Source of the DNA: Bacillota bacterium
GTDB lineage: Bacteria > Bacillota > UBA4882 > UBA10575
Reading direction: 5' to 3'
Length of the DNA stretch: 49,067 bases
Assembly (NCBI GenBank): GCA_012839115.1
Contig: DUNX01000037.1
Coordinates: forward strand, 1 to 49,067
Shown: one piece after another, positions 16,940-26,768 of the stretch
Position numbering within the stretch: the stretch's first letter is position 1
How the letters are laid out: each line of letters opens with the position of its first letter
The notes under the pieces: generated by a model
Database searches by the model: none
Told to the model about the DNA's origin: nothing
The model's input: the letters and a program-made list of their open reading frames with translations, nothing else
Translations under genes and position numbers: made by a program

Positions 16940-19089
16940 CCCTCAGCCCCCTTTTTTGCCGGTTCCTTAAAGCCGCACCCTTGCGAACAGACAATCTCTT
17001 CCCCCCGGCTCTTGGAGGTCTTGAGGACGCAAAAAGCCCCGCACTCCGGGCAGGATTTCTCCACCGGCCGGTACCAACTGACAAAGGTACATTTTGGGTA
17101 ATTGCTGCAGCCGTAGAATTTCCGCCCTTTCTTTGTCCGCCTTTCCACCACCTTGTTTCCGCACTGGGGACAGGCCACGCCGACCTCGACCAGGAGCGGT
17201 TTGATATTCCGGCATTCGGGATAGCCCGGGCAGGCCAGAAACCGTCCGTAACGGCCGGTTTTATAGACCATCTGGCGCCCGCACCGCTCACACTTGACGT
17301 CACTGACCTCGTCTGCCAGTTTAACCCGTTCAATGTTCTCTTCGGCTTCGGCCAAATCCTTGGCAAACGGCTGGTAAAAGCCTTGGATTACCTCGACCCA
17401 GTCGGCACGGCCTGCGGCAATTAAATCCAGTTTCTCTTCCATCCCGGCGGTAAAATCCGGGTCAATGATCTCCGTAAAATACTCTTTTAACAGATCAACT
17501 ACTACCCGTCCCAGTTCGGTGGGGAAAAAACGCTTCTTTTCCAGGAGTACATAATGGCGGCGCAAGATGGTATCAATAATCGGCGCGTAGGTGCTCGGCC
17601 GGCCAATCCCCTTCTCCTCCAGAGCCCGGACGAGCATGGCTTCGGTGTAGCGGGGAGGCGGCTGGGTGAAATGCTGTTCTCCCCTGACGTCCAGTAAGGA
17701 AAGGGCGGCCTCCTTTTTAACTTCCGGAAGCGCCGTCTCTTCCTCATTTTTCTCCTCATCCACCCCCTCCTGGTAGAGGATGAGGAAGCCGGAAAACTCC
17801 ACCCTGCTGCCGGAGGCCCGGAAAAGGAAACGGCCGCCAGTAATCTCTATGGTCATAAGCTCAAGGACGGCCGGACGCATCTGACTGGCCAAAAACCGGT
17901 TCCAGATCAATTCATACAGGCGGAACTGATCTCTGGTTAAATAGGGTTTTACCGACTCCGGCCGCCGCGCGGTACTGGTCGGGCGGATCGCTTCGTGGGC
18001 CTCCTGGGCCCCGGCCACCTTGGTCTTATATACCGGCGGCGCCGCGGGTAAAAATTCACGGCCAAAAAGGGAAGTAATCACTTCCCCGGCTTCTTTCTGT
18101 GCTTCGGTACTGACCCGCAGGGAATCGGTGCGCATATAAGTGATCAGACCAACGCTGCCCTCTTTGCCGATCTCCAACCCTTCATAGAGTTGTTGCGCCA
18201 GGGCCATGGTTTTTTTGGCGCTGAACCCCAGCTTACGGGAGGCTTCCTGCTGTAAAGTGCTGGTAATAAAAGGAGGAGCGGGATGCCGCAATCTTTTCCT
18301 CTTTGTCACCGCCGAAACCGCATAGGACATTCCGGCTTTGATCTCTTTTTCCAGCTTCCGCGCGGTTGTTTCGTCGGGGATCACCGCTTTTTCCCCGTCA
18401 ATCTTGGCCAGTTTGGCCTGGAAAGCCGTTTCCTCTTCCGCCCCGGCTTTCCGCCGCCCATCGCCGCGCTTGGCCCCGGCCTCTTGCCCGCCGGCGAGAA
18501 AGGTACCAGTAATTGTCCAGTACTCTTCCTGTTTGAAATCTTCAATCTCCTTCTCCCGGTCACAGATGAGGCGTACGGCCACCGACTGGACCCGACCGGC
18601 GGAAAGCCCCCGTTTTACCTTGCTCCAGAGTAAAGGGCTGAGTTTGTAACCGACCAAACGGTCTAAAATTCTCCGCGCCTGTTGCGCGTTGACTCTATTG
18701 TAATCGATGCCCCGGGGATGCTTAATGGAGTCCACCACGGCTTTCTTGGTAATCTCATTAAATTCAATCCGGCAAGGCGCCGAAGGATCCAAATTCAAGG
18801 CCTGCGTGAGATGCCAGGAGATTGCTTCTCCCTCCCGGTCCGGGTCGGTGGCGAGGTAAACCCGCTCAACCTTTTTCACCGCATCTTTCAAGTCCTTTAT
18901 GATCTTGCCTTTCCCACGGATCGTTATATATTTGGGGCGAAAATTTTTTTCCACATCAATCCCAATTTGGCTGCGGGGCAGATCAATCACATGACCCATG
19001 GAAGCCTTTACCTGATAAGACCGGCCAAGAAATTTTCCGATGGTTCTGGCCTTGGCTGGTGATTCCACAATAACTAAAGTCCGGGGCAT
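16936..19089 (-). CDS. topA: DNA topoisomerase I TopA
   Basis: A 717-residue type IA topoisomerase that relaxes negative supercoils. The Toprim domain carries Glu9 (VIVESPAKA) and the acidic TDPDREGEA motif (81-89). The catalytic tyrosine is Tyr318 in [10 protein letters not shown]. The C-terminus has three four-cysteine zinc ribbons, beginning near [16 protein letters not shown] and CPECGAFC, separated by about 40 residues. A charged Lys/Arg/Glu-rich insertion at about 200-225 interrupts the core and is probably a surface loop. It lies directly downstream of dprA and is coupled to trmFO, the standard Firmicutes order. Confidence 0.97.
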   Translation of the reverse strand: MPRTLVIVESPAKARTIGKFLGRSYQVKASMGHVIDLPRSQIGIDVEKNFRPKYITIRGKGKIIKDLKDAVKKVERVYLATDPDREGEAISWHLTQALNLDPSAPCRIEFNEITKKAVVDSIKHPRGIDYNRVNAQQARRILDRLVGYKLSPLLWSKVKRGLSAGRVQSVAVRLICDREKEIEDFKQEEYWTITGTFLAGGQEAGAKRGDGRRKAGAEEETAFQAKLAKIDGEKAVIPDETTARKLEKEIKAGMSYAVSAVTKRKRLRHPAPPFITSTLQQEASRKLGFSAKKTMALAQQLYEGLEIGKEGSVGLITYMRTDSLRVSTEAQKEAGEVITSLFGREFLPAAPPVYKTKVAGAQEAHEAIRPTSTARRPESVKPYLTRDQFRLYELIWNRFLASQMRPAVLELMTIEITGGRFLFRASGSRVEFSGFLILYQEGVDEEKNEEETALPEVKKEAALSLLDVRGEQHFTQPPPRYTEAMLVRALEEKGIGRPSTYAPIIDTILRRHYVLLEKKRFFPTELGRVVVDLLKEYFTEIIDPDFTAGMEEKLDLIAAGRADWVEVIQGFYQPFAKDLAEAEENIERVKLADEVSDVKCERCGRQMVYKTGRYGRFLACPGYPECRNIKPLLVEVGVACPQCGNKVVERRTKKGRKFYGCSNYPKCTFVSWYRPVEKSCPECGAFCVLKTSKSRGEEIVCSQGCGFKEPAKKGAEG

Positions 19090-19174
19090 GAAAGCACCTC
19101 CTCGTTACTCGTGCCCGCTATCTATTTTGCTGCTGCGCCCTGATTCGTGCGGTATCCGCCGTATTATCACCATA

Positions 19175-20293
19175 TTATTTATGGGAAAGCCGTTGATAAG
19201 TTTTTGTCGCAACGGCAGAGATCAACCCCTTCATCTCCAACAAAGCTAAAGCCGCCCCGACCTCCGAGGCGGGCAGGCCGCTTTCCCGCACCAGCAGGTC
19301 AACATGGCAGGGGCCGTCCGCCAGCAGTTGCCATACCCTGGCTTCCGCCGCTGTAAGACCCGTTGGTTTCGGTTTACCCGCAATTTCTGAGGCAGCGGCG
19401 GTCTCTTCCCCTGCCGGGAACGGGAGATTCAGGGCGGAGAGGATATCGGCAACCCCTTCCACTAAAGCCGCACCCTGTTTAATTAGGCGGTTCGATCCCT
19501 GATTGGCTTTTCTGGCTACCGGACCGGGAACGGCAAAAACCTCCCGTCCCTGTTCCAAAGCATGCCCGGCGGTGATTAGAGAACCGCTGTCCGCTGCGGC
19601 CTCCACCACGACAACCCCCAGGCTCAAGCCGCTGATAATCCGGTTCCGTACGGGAAAATTCCCGGACAACGGTTCCGTACCCGGGGGAAATTCGGAACAG
19701 ACGGCTCCCCGCCGGCTGATCTCCCGGGCCAACTCCGCATTTTCCCGGGGATAGATCCGGTCAAGGCCGCTGCCTAAAACGGCAATCGTCCGCCCGCCGC
19801 CGGCGGCCAGGGCTCCGTGGTGGGCGGCGGTATCAATCCCCCGCGCCAACCCGCTGACGACCGTAATCCCCTGGGCCGCCAGTCCTGCCGCCAGTTCCCG
19901 GGCGATCTCCAATCCCCCCGGGGTGGCGGACCGTGACCCGACCACAGCCACCGCCCACTGGTCTTCGCTTTGGAAATCACCGGTATAATATAATACCGGT
20001 GGGGGATCCGGGATCTTCTTCAGTAGTCTTGGATATTTCTCCTCCGGGTAAAGCAGGTATTTAATGTTCTTTGCTTTTAGTTTCTCCCGTTCCTCTTTCA
20101 CATCAATAGTGCGCCGGTAAGCAAGAAACTCCCTGGCCAGTTTCTGGCCGATGACACCGGTGAGCAGTGCGGGGGATGCTGTCCAGGCTCCGGCGGCACT
20201 ACCGAAGGCCTCCAACAACCGGAAGAACCGCCTGGGACCAATCCCCGGTACGCGGCTTAACGCCAGCCAGTATAAGGCTTCTTCCTGTAACAT
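19175..20293 (-). CDS. dprA: DNA-processing protein DprA (Smf)
   Basis: A 372-residue protein that loads RecA on incoming single-stranded DNA during transformation and is also common in non-competent species. Order of domains: an N-terminal helix-hairpin-helix/SAM part with ALSRVPGIGPRRFFRLLEAF, the Rossmann core with AVVGSRSATPGGLEIAREL and VSGLARGIDTAAHHGAL (about 115-170), the PVRNRIISGLS motif, and a C-terminal winged helix (about 310-372). GGGAGGGAGAAGG precedes the ATG. The upstream spacer contains a CG tract at 20306-20321. topA starts 85 bases downstream. Confidence 0.95.
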   Translation of the reverse strand: MLQEEALYWLALSRVPGIGPRRFFRLLEAFGSAAGAWTASPALLTGVIGQKLAREFLAYRRTIDVKEEREKLKAKNIKYLLYPEEKYPRLLKKIPDPPPVLYYTGDFQSEDQWAVAVVGSRSATPGGLEIARELAAGLAAQGITVVSGLARGIDTAAHHGALAAGGGRTIAVLGSGLDRIYPRENAELAREISRRGAVCSEFPPGTEPLSGNFPVRNRIISGLSLGVVVVEAAADSGSLITAGHALEQGREVFAVPGPVARKANQGSNRLIKQGAALVEGVADILSALNLPFPAGEETAAASEIAGKPKPTGLTAAEARVWQLLADGPCHVDLLVRESGLPASEVGAALALLEMKGLISAVATKTYQRLSHK

Positions 20294-20487
20294 CCTTCTC
20301 CCTCCCGCGCGCGCGTGCGCGAGTAATCAGGAGCCGGACCGGTTCTCTTGTCTTGTTTTACGGGGGTTATCTGCGCTGTTTTGGCGCGGCTTGTCACTGG
20401 CGTTTGGTTCTTGCGTGGCTTTATCGCGGCGCACGCGCGGCGACAAGCCTAAGCTCCGTCCTGGTGTTTTTCTTGGCGCACACACGC
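20294..20487. other. Spacer between yqeH and dprA rich in alternating tracts
   Basis: A 194-base gap. It holds a 16-base alternating CG tract (20306-20321) next to the dprA ribosome binding site, further CG/CA-alternating stretches near 20425-20440 and 20473-20500, and an inverted pair GGCTTGTC (20386-20393) / GACAAGCC (20443-20450). No promoter could be assigned with confidence, and no terminator U-run is seen. Confidence 0.55.
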
Positions 20488-21666
20488 TCACACGGGTGTA
20501 CGTTCCCCCCCAAGCATGGCAGGGCGGAGTCCGGCCTCTACTTTTTCCGGTACCAACAGGTGGAGGGCGGCGGGCTCCTTTTTCACGCCCAACCACCCTA
20601 AACCGGAGATATAAAATTCTTGCCCGGGCTGTATCTCTACAACCTGTTCCAGGCGTTTCCCATTCCATCCGGGACACTCCGGACAGGCGGCCTGGAGCCA
20701 ATCCGGCGCCTGTGCCAGTAAGGCTTCGGCTTTATTACCGCTGGTGCGGTGGAGGGTTATCCGGTCACCGGCAAAAAAAACCATGGTCCGTGGAGAAAAA
20801 GACAAATTCCTGCAGGCAGCCAGGTTACCGAAGAGAACCGTTCCCCCTGGCGGTAATTCCCAAAGCTTAACGTTTAACCGCCGGTGCGGTAATAATTTGC
20901 CGGCACAGGCGGGACATAAATGATCCGGCATCCTGGTCCCGGGGACCAAGCCCGGGGTGTCAAAAAGTTCGATCCCGTATTTCTCCAAAACCCAACCGGT
21001 CATGCCCTGTGTTGTTCCAGGGTAAACAGAAACCACCGGGGCAACCGGTGCTTTTGCGCGCGTGCGCGCCCCCTGCTTCTTCTGTTTCTCCTGTTTCCCC
21101 TGCTTCGCTGTGCCCGCCGCCTCCAGCAGCCGCCGGAGGAGTGAAGATTTTCCGGTATTGGTTACGCCGGCGAGGACCACCTTTCCACCGGGTGGCAGAG
21201 GAAAAGACCGGAGGTTTATTCCCCCTCCGGGGTTAAACCCTCTCTCAATGGCGCTCACGGTTTTGACCGCCTCAAGACCATGGGAAGGGAAACGCTTCTC
21301 CCATAAGGCTCCAGCCCATGCTGCCACCTCTTTCCGGGAAGTCCGGGGCGGGATCAGATCGCCCTTATTCACCAATAATATTATCCGCCGGCTTAATAGT
21401 GACGGCCAATCCGGAGCGAGGGAACCCTCCAAATCGAAAAAATCCGCTACCAGCAAAGCCAGGCCGGCCTTGCCGGCAACAGTTTTCACCAGCCCCGGAA
21501 GGTTGGCGCCGGCGTCCTTTCCCTCAAAGCTGCCGTAATGAAGGAGCCGGTAACAGCGGCGGCAAAGGAGACCGTTGCCGGCCTTCCCTGCCGGAATAAA
21601 CCCGGGTGCTGTCGAATCCCGGCTCTGCAACGCAACGCCGCATCCGGGACAAACACGGTTTTTCAC
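20488..21666 (-). CDS. yqeH: Ribosome biogenesis GTPase YqeH
   Basis: A 392-residue circularly permuted GTPase acting in 30S subunit assembly. An N-terminal zinc finger (Cys6, Cys9, Cys35, Cys38) is followed by GTPase motifs in the permuted order: G4 NKGD (100-103), then G1 GVTNTGKSS (167-175), G2 PGTT (216-219) and G3 DTPG (236-239). Between G1 and G2 lies a Lys/Gln-rich insertion (about 187-206); the alternating CG tract at 21055-21069 encodes its Gly-Ala-Arg-Thr-Arg-Ala end. The C-terminal domain resembles the YqeH RNA-binding part. The start overlaps the yqeG stop by four bases. Confidence 0.93.
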   Translation of the reverse strand: MKNRVCPGCGVALQSRDSTAPGFIPAGKAGNGLLCRRCYRLLHYGSFEGKDAGANLPGLVKTVAGKAGLALLVADFFDLEGSLAPDWPSLLSRRIILLVNKGDLIPPRTSRKEVAAWAGALWEKRFPSHGLEAVKTVSAIERGFNPGGGINLRSFPLPPGGKVVLAGVTNTGKSSLLRRLLEAAGTAKQGKQEKQKKQGARTRAKAPVAPVVSVYPGTTQGMTGWVLEKYGIELFDTPGLVPGTRMPDHLCPACAGKLLPHRRLNVKLWELPPGGTVLFGNLAACRNLSFSPRTMVFFAGDRITLHRTSGNKAEALLAQAPDWLQAACPECPGWNGKRLEQVVEIQPGQEFYISGLGWLGVKKEPAALHLLVPEKVEAGLRPAMLGGERTPV

Positions 21667-22169
21667 TGGAAAATCCCTTTTTTCCGGAATTTCTTTACCA
21701 CCAACCGTTCGAGCCTCCTCACCGCCTTGGTACTGATAAACTCCTCAGTCGATAAGGGCGTGGTCCAGATGGTATAGAGCCGCATCCGGTTTCCGCCCCA
21801 GATATCGGTAAAAATCTGGTCGCCAATGACCGCAGTTTCTTGAGGGGATGTCCCCAAGATTTTTAAAGCCTGCCGGAAAGGGTGTTTCCGGGGTTTAACC
21901 GCCCGGGAAACCCATGGGATCCCCAGGTTTTCCCCCACCGCCCGCACCCTGTGTTCCAAGGCATTGGAGAGAATGCAGATTTTTAACCCGGCGGCCTGAA
22001 TTTCCCGGACCCATTCCCGCATGCGGCGGCTGATTTTATCTTCTCCCCAGGCCACTAAAGTATTATCCAGGTCGATAATCAACCCGCGAATACCCCGGGT
22101 CAAAAAAAAACCGGGCGCCAGTTCATAAAGGGTGGTTGCAGTGGCACGGGGACATAATCTCTTCCACAA
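21663..22169 (-). CDS. yqeG: YqeG-family HAD-IIIA phosphatase
   Basis: A 168-residue protein of the YqeG family of HAD phosphatases; the substrate is not established. The catalytic motif I is LIIDLDNTLVAWG, motif II is ILSNALEHR, the motif III lysine is in SRAVKPRKHPF, and the acidic motif IV is AVIGDQIFTDIWGGN. I place the start at the TTG at 22169, which follows GAGGGAAGG with an 8-base spacer. The resulting N-terminus (WKRLCPRATATTLYELAP) aligns with the usual start of this family. An in-frame ATG seven codons upstream (22190) lacks a good site but is possible. It is coupled to yqeH by a four-base overlap. Confidence 0.88.
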   Translation of the reverse strand: MWKRLCPRATATTLYELAPGFFLTRGIRGLIIDLDNTLVAWGEDKISRRMREWVREIQAAGLKICILSNALEHRVRAVGENLGIPWVSRAVKPRKHPFRQALKILGTSPQETAVIGDQIFTDIWGGNRMRLYTIWTTPLSTEEFISTKAVRRLERLVVKKFRKKGIFQ

Positions 22170-22287
22170 TTGCCTTCCCTCACTGTTCATCAATGTTTTC
22201 CAGGAGATTCCGGTAAGGACGTTTTCTATTATACCACAGGGCAAAGGAGATTTGTCAATCCTCCCCCCATTTCCTGAGAAATAAAGA

Positions 22288-22322
22288 GCCGTACCTTTGG
22301 CTGGTCCAGACAAAGGTACGGC
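22288..22322 (-). terminator. Intrinsic terminator of the efflux operon
   Basis: A perfect 12-bp stem, GCCGTACCTTTG (22288-22299) and CAAAGGTACGGC (22311-22322), with an 11-base loop. On the minus strand it is followed by TCTTTATTTCT. It lies 212 bases after the RND gene stop and before yqeG, so it separates the efflux operon from yqeG-yqeH. Confidence 0.8.
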
Positions 22323-22533
22323 TTGCTCTTGAATCTACTGGGACGCGACGCCCGCTTTCCAGGCGAGGTCCGGACGAGCCCGGTGACCGGGACGCCCGCT
22401 TACCGGATCACCCGCTTACGGAAGCACTCGCTTACAGGGCCGGACCGCCCGCCGGTTGAGCCGTTTACTGGGCACACCTGGGTTTCAGGCACGCCCAGGC
22501 TCCCGGGCACGCCCGTGTCACGGGCGACACCGC
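22323..22533. repeat. Degenerate GC-rich word repeat in RND 3' region
   Basis: About 200 bases of GC-rich, low-complexity sequence between the RND stop and the terminator. Words of the type GACGCCCGCTT, CACCCGCTTACGG, CACTCGCTTACAGG and GGCACGCCC recur with changes, and GCCCGTG-T-CACGGGC forms a short palindrome. No open frame with a ribosome binding site is visible. It may be transcribed as the 3' untranslated part of the operon. Confidence 0.55.
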
Positions 22534-25500
22534 CTAAACATACTCGCTATTGGCACGGCGCCGGCGGAACCTGGCGCCCAAGGCGTCGAAAACAGCATAG
22601 ATTACCGGTGTGACCACCAGGGTTAAAAAGGTTGAACTGGTCAGGCCGCCGATGACCGTCACCCCCATGGAAGCGCTCAGTTCCGCCCCTTCGCCAATTC
22701 CTAAACTCATGGGGACAAGCCCCAGGATGGTGGTTAGAGAAGTCATTAGAATGGGACGCAACCGGATAGCTCCGGCCTCGATAATGGCCTCATTGATCTT
22801 CATCCCCCGGCGCCGGAGGTTGTTGATATAATCAATCAAAACAATGCCGTTATTTACGGCAATACCAACCAACATAATCAGGCCAATAATCGAAACCACC
22901 GAGAGATGATGGCCGGTCAGGAAAAGGGCCCAGATGGCGCCGATCGCCGCCAACGGCACAGTGGACATAATGGTAAAAGGATGAATAAACGACTCAAACT
23001 GGGCGGCCATGATCATATAAACAAAAAGCGCCGCCAGGAGCAGGGCGAGGAATAACTCGCCAAAAGCCTCATACATCTCCTGGGCCTCCCCGCCAATCTC
23101 CAGACTGTACCTGGGGGGGAGCGGATAGGAGTTGGCAATCCTCTGGAATTCCTGGGTTATGCTGCGCAAGTCGGTGCCGGCAACTCCGGCGGAGATCGTC
23201 ACCACCCGTTGCTGGTCCTCCCGGCTGATGCTCACCGGACCCTGCATGGTGATGAAAGAGGTCACCTCCCGCAAAGGAACTGTCGTCCCGTACGGGGTGG
23301 AAACCATCAGTGCGTACAGGTCGTCAATCCTCGGCAGGTTATCCCGGCGCAGGCGGACAAGGACATCATACTCCTGGCCGTTGATCCGCAATTTGGTAGC
23401 GGTGGTCCCCTCAATGGCTGTCCGGACCTGCGAGGCAATGGTATAGGCGTTAAGTCCCCAGGCGGAAGCCTTCGCCCGGTCAACGGCCAGCCGGAGTTCA
23501 GGCCGGCCAGTCTCCAGGCTGGAGCTGACCTCCCTGGCGCCTTCCACCTCTTTCAAGAGTTCCACCAGGTCGTTGGCGATCTCTTCCAAAGTCGCAAAGT
23601 CATCGCCCTTGATTTTGAGGCTGAGACGTTGGCCGCCCATCCCCCCGAACATAGCGGAAGCAGAATAAGCGCCGATTGTCGCGCCGGTAACCGGCGCCAC
23701 TCCCCTGCGGACCTCTTCCAGGATCTCCTCTACCGGACGGTCCCGATCCTCTCGCAAACGCACGATATAACGGGCCTGGTCCGGTGAATCGCCGCCGAAA
23801 CCCGGGCCGCCCCCGGCGCCAACGCTGACCATAATGGTATCAATCTCCGGGATCTCCGCCAGGACGGCATCGACCTGCTCCACTACGGCAGAGGTCTCCG
23901 TGAGCATGCTCCCTCTGGGCATCTGGATATTGACATAAAACTCCCCCTGGTCCATTGGGGGGATAAATTCCATGCCAATGAACCGGATGAGAAAAAGGGT
24001 CCCGATAAAAACAAGCAAGGTGAGGACGAGGACGGTCTTTTTATGCGCCAACGCCCAGCCCAGAGCCTGCCGGTATTTCCCGAGGAAAACGGAGTAGAAA
24101 CGGCTACTGGCCGCTGCTTGTTCCGGTTCTTTTTCAAGGGCAGTCTCTTTTTTCCGCAGCCCCAAAAATTTTGAACAGAACATCGGGACTAGGGTCAAGG
24201 CCACAAAGAGCGATGCCAGCAGGGAAAAGCTTACGGTCAGGGAGAGTTCACGGAAGATCTGCGCCGCCATTCCCCTGGTGAAGACCACCGGCAAAAAAGC
24301 CACCATGGTGGTGAGGGTGGAAGCGCTGATCGCCATCCCCACTTCAGAAGCGCCGTCGCGGGCTGCGTCAGCCAACGAGGCCCCTTCCTGCCGCAAACGG
24401 TAGGTGTTTTCCAGGACGACAATGGCGTTGTCCACCATCATCCCTACGCCCAGGGCCAAACCGCCCAAGGTCATCATATTAATAGTCAACTTGCCAAAGT
24501 AGATCAAGGCAAAGGTACCAATAATCGAGATCGGAATGGCCAACGCAATAATCAAGGTGCTGGCGAGGTTCTTTAGGAACAGGAGGAGTATAAAAACAGC
24601 CAAGAGACCACCGACAATCGCATTATTCCGGAGTTCCCCGATGGCCTCCTGAATAAATTCGGCTTGGTCCTGAACCACACTGAGGGTAACCCCGTCTTCC
24701 AAACCGGCGCGGATCGCCTCCAGTTCCTTACGAACCCTCCGGGAGACGTCAACCGTATTGGCGCCAGCCTCTTTTTGCAGGTTTAAACTGACGGCCGGTT
24801 CACCGTTTAGTAAAACATAACCGGTTTGTTCACGGAAAGTATCAGTAATCGCCGCAATCTCGCTCAGCTTGACGGCGCCGCCGGCCGGTGTCGCCAAATT
24901 GATCCCCGCAATATCCCTGAGATCAGTAAACTCCCCCAAGGTGCGGACGACCAATTCCAGGGTTCCCGTTTGCGCGAAACCGCCGGGAAGGTTCAAATTC
25001 TCCGCCTGCAAGGTCTGGACCACATTTTGCAGGGACAAACCGTAAGCATTGAGCTTCTCCTGGTCAATATCAACAGTAATCTGCCGGACCAGGCCGCCGG
25101 CCACGCCAACCGAAGCCACGCCGGGGACCCTCTCCAGCCTGGGGCCGATCTCGTCCTCGGCGATCTGTTTTAGTTTGGCCTGACCGGTATCGCCGCTGAC
25201 CGCCAGGTTCATCACAGGCATCATGGACGGATCGAATTTTATGACGATCGGATCCCCGGCCTCATCAGGCAAAAACCCCTTGATCAGATCAATTCTTTCT
25301 CTCACATCCAAGAGGGCAAAATCCATATTCACGCCCCAGTCGAATTCCAGGACCACCAACGACCTTCCGCTGGCGCTCTGCGAATTGATCCCGGTGATAT
25401 TGGCCACCGTGGCCAGGCTTTCCTCCAGCGGCCGGGTGATCATGTTCTCGACTTCATAGGGGCCGGCCCCCTCATAAGTGGTTATTACCGCCGCCACCGG

Positions 25501-25626
25501 TATGGTCATCTTCGGCATCAGGTCCAGCTTCAGACGGCCAAGGGAAACCACGCCCAAAACCACAACCAAAAGAAAGACCATCACTACAGCCACTGGACGT
25601 CGAATGGATAAATCCGGAAGATTCAT
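22534..25626 (-). CDS. RND multidrug efflux permease (HAE-1/AcrB-like)
   Basis: A 1030-residue resistance-nodulation-division pump subunit of full AcrB length with twelve predicted membrane segments and two large periplasmic loops. The start NLPDLSIRRPVAVVMVF is typical. In TM4 the proton-relay region reads GVGMMVDNAIVVLENTYR, with one Asp and an Asn in place of the second Asp of AcrB, a variant common in Gram-positive-type RND proteins; TM10 has GIAVNNGIVLIDYIN. It is the third structural gene of a tetR-tolC-adaptor-RND operon and overlaps the adaptor by four bases. With a TolC partner next door it should form a tripartite pump across two membranes. Substrate unknown. Confidence 0.95.
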   Translation of the reverse strand: MNLPDLSIRRPVAVVMVFLLVVVLGVVSLGRLKLDLMPKMTIPVAAVITTYEGAGPYEVENMITRPLEESLATVANITGINSQSASGRSLVVLEFDWGVNMDFALLDVRERIDLIKGFLPDEAGDPIVIKFDPSMMPVMNLAVSGDTGQAKLKQIAEDEIGPRLERVPGVASVGVAGGLVRQITVDIDQEKLNAYGLSLQNVVQTLQAENLNLPGGFAQTGTLELVVRTLGEFTDLRDIAGINLATPAGGAVKLSEIAAITDTFREQTGYVLLNGEPAVSLNLQKEAGANTVDVSRRVRKELEAIRAGLEDGVTLSVVQDQAEFIQEAIGELRNNAIVGGLLAVFILLLFLKNLASTLIIALAIPISIIGTFALIYFGKLTINMMTLGGLALGVGMMVDNAIVVLENTYRLRQEGASLADAARDGASEVGMAISASTLTTMVAFLPVVFTRGMAAQIFRELSLTVSFSLLASLFVALTLVPMFCSKFLGLRKKETALEKEPEQAAASSRFYSVFLGKYRQALGWALAHKKTVLVLTLLVFIGTLFLIRFIGMEFIPPMDQGEFYVNIQMPRGSMLTETSAVVEQVDAVLAEIPEIDTIMVSVGAGGGPGFGGDSPDQARYIVRLREDRDRPVEEILEEVRRGVAPVTGATIGAYSASAMFGGMGGQRLSLKIKGDDFATLEEIANDLVELLKEVEGAREVSSSLETGRPELRLAVDRAKASAWGLNAYTIASQVRTAIEGTTATKLRINGQEYDVLVRLRRDNLPRIDDLYALMVSTPYGTTVPLREVTSFITMQGPVSISREDQQRVVTISAGVAGTDLRSITQEFQRIANSYPLPPRYSLEIGGEAQEMYEAFGELFLALLLAALFVYMIMAAQFESFIHPFTIMSTVPLAAIGAIWALFLTGHHLSVVSIIGLIMLVGIAVNNGIVLIDYINNLRRRGMKINEAIIEAGAIRLRPILMTSLTTILGLVPMSLGIGEGAELSASMGVTVIGGLTSSTFLTLVVTPVIYAVFDALGARFRRRRANSEYV

Positions 25627-26768
25627 TTTTTCACCTCGACTAACATCCCGTCTTTAACCTGGTGCTGTCCACGGGTGATCACCAAATCCCCTTCTGACAG
25701 GCCGGCCGCGACCGCGGCCTCTTCCCGGCTTTCCAGGCTGATGGTGATTTCCCGCCGGACCGTCCGGTTGTTCTCCACCACATAAGTATAGGTCCGGGCG
25801 CCGTCGTAGAGGACGGCGGCAACAGGAATAAGCAGAGCATCCTTTTCCACAGCCGTCACCAAGGTGACACTGCCAAGCATCCCGGCGCTCAGCTGTCCGC
25901 CGGAGTTGTCAACGATTATTTCTACAGGAAATTGTCGGCTTTGCCGGTCGGCAAGGGGGCTCACTGTTAAAATCCGCCCGGAAAAAACCCTTCCCGGCCA
26001 GGCATTAGCCGTAAGAGAAACCGTATCCCCAGGTTTGATAAGTACCACCTGGGTCTCGGGGACAAAAACCTTGGCCTTCATCTTGCTGTGGTCAATGATC
26101 GTACCGGCAGGAGTCCCCGGCGCGCAGACCCCGCCTTTTTCCACATTGAACTCAGCGACTGTCCCGGAGATCTCCGCGGTCACCCGGGTATATTCCAATT
26201 GGAGTTCCGCCATTTCCAGGGCGATAGCCGCCTGCTTTTCCCCCTCCACCGCCGCCTGGTAGCCGGCTTTGGCCGACTCGTACTGCAACTCAACGGCGTC
26301 CAGTTGCTGCCGGGAGAGCATTTGCCGTTCAAAAAACTCCTTGGCCCGTGAAAATTCCTCTTCCGCGTTGGCCAGCGCAATCTCGGCCTGCCCGGCAGCG
26401 GCTTTCGCCGCCCGGTGCGCCGCCTCCGCCTGCTTTACCCCCAGGCTGTACTGGCGGTCCTCAATTTCAAACAAAAGATCCCCCTTGCGCACCCGGTCGC
26501 CCACCCCCGCATGGACCCGGGCAATTGTCCCGGAGACCTTTGGGATAACCGGTATGCTGCTTTGCGGGAGGAAGGTAACATTAAGGGTGGCGGTACGGAT
26601 CAAGTCTCCCCTGACAACTTCCTCCGTCTCCACCGGGACAGCCCATTCCGCCATTGCCTCCGGCATTATTGCCGGCTTGTTTTCACCGGAACCGCGCCGG
26701 AGAAAAATGACTGTTGCCAAAACCAGCAGCACCAAAACGATAAAGAATATGACCCAACCTTTACGCAT
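25623..26768 (-). CDS. RND periplasmic adaptor (membrane fusion protein)
   Basis: A 381-residue HlyD/AcrA-type adaptor. An N-terminal membrane anchor (about residues 5-24, VIFFIVLVLLVLATVIFL) is followed by a biotinyl-lipoyl-like hairpin with VIPKVSGTIARVHAGVGDRV (about 75-95), an alpha-hairpin coiled coil (about 110-175), the second lipoyl half with VTAEISGTVAEFNVEKGGV and beta-barrel and membrane-proximal domains. It bridges the RND permease and the TolC channel. There is no lipobox cysteine. The start overlaps the tolC stop by eight bases and the end overlaps the RND start by four, so all three are translationally linked. Confidence 0.94.
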   Translation of the reverse strand: MRKGWVIFFIVLVLLVLATVIFLRRGSGENKPAIMPEAMAEWAVPVETEEVVRGDLIRTATLNVTFLPQSSIPVIPKVSGTIARVHAGVGDRVRKGDLLFEIEDRQYSLGVKQAEAAHRAAKAAAGQAEIALANAEEEFSRAKEFFERQMLSRQQLDAVELQYESAKAGYQAAVEGEKQAAIALEMAELQLEYTRVTAEISGTVAEFNVEKGGVCAPGTPAGTIIDHSKMKAKVFVPETQVVLIKPGDTVSLTANAWPGRVFSGRILTVSPLADRQSRQFPVEIIVDNSGGQLSAGMLGSVTLVTAVEKDALLIPVAAVLYDGARTYTYVVENNRTVRREITISLESREEAAVAAGLSEGDLVITRGQHQVKDGMLVEVKK

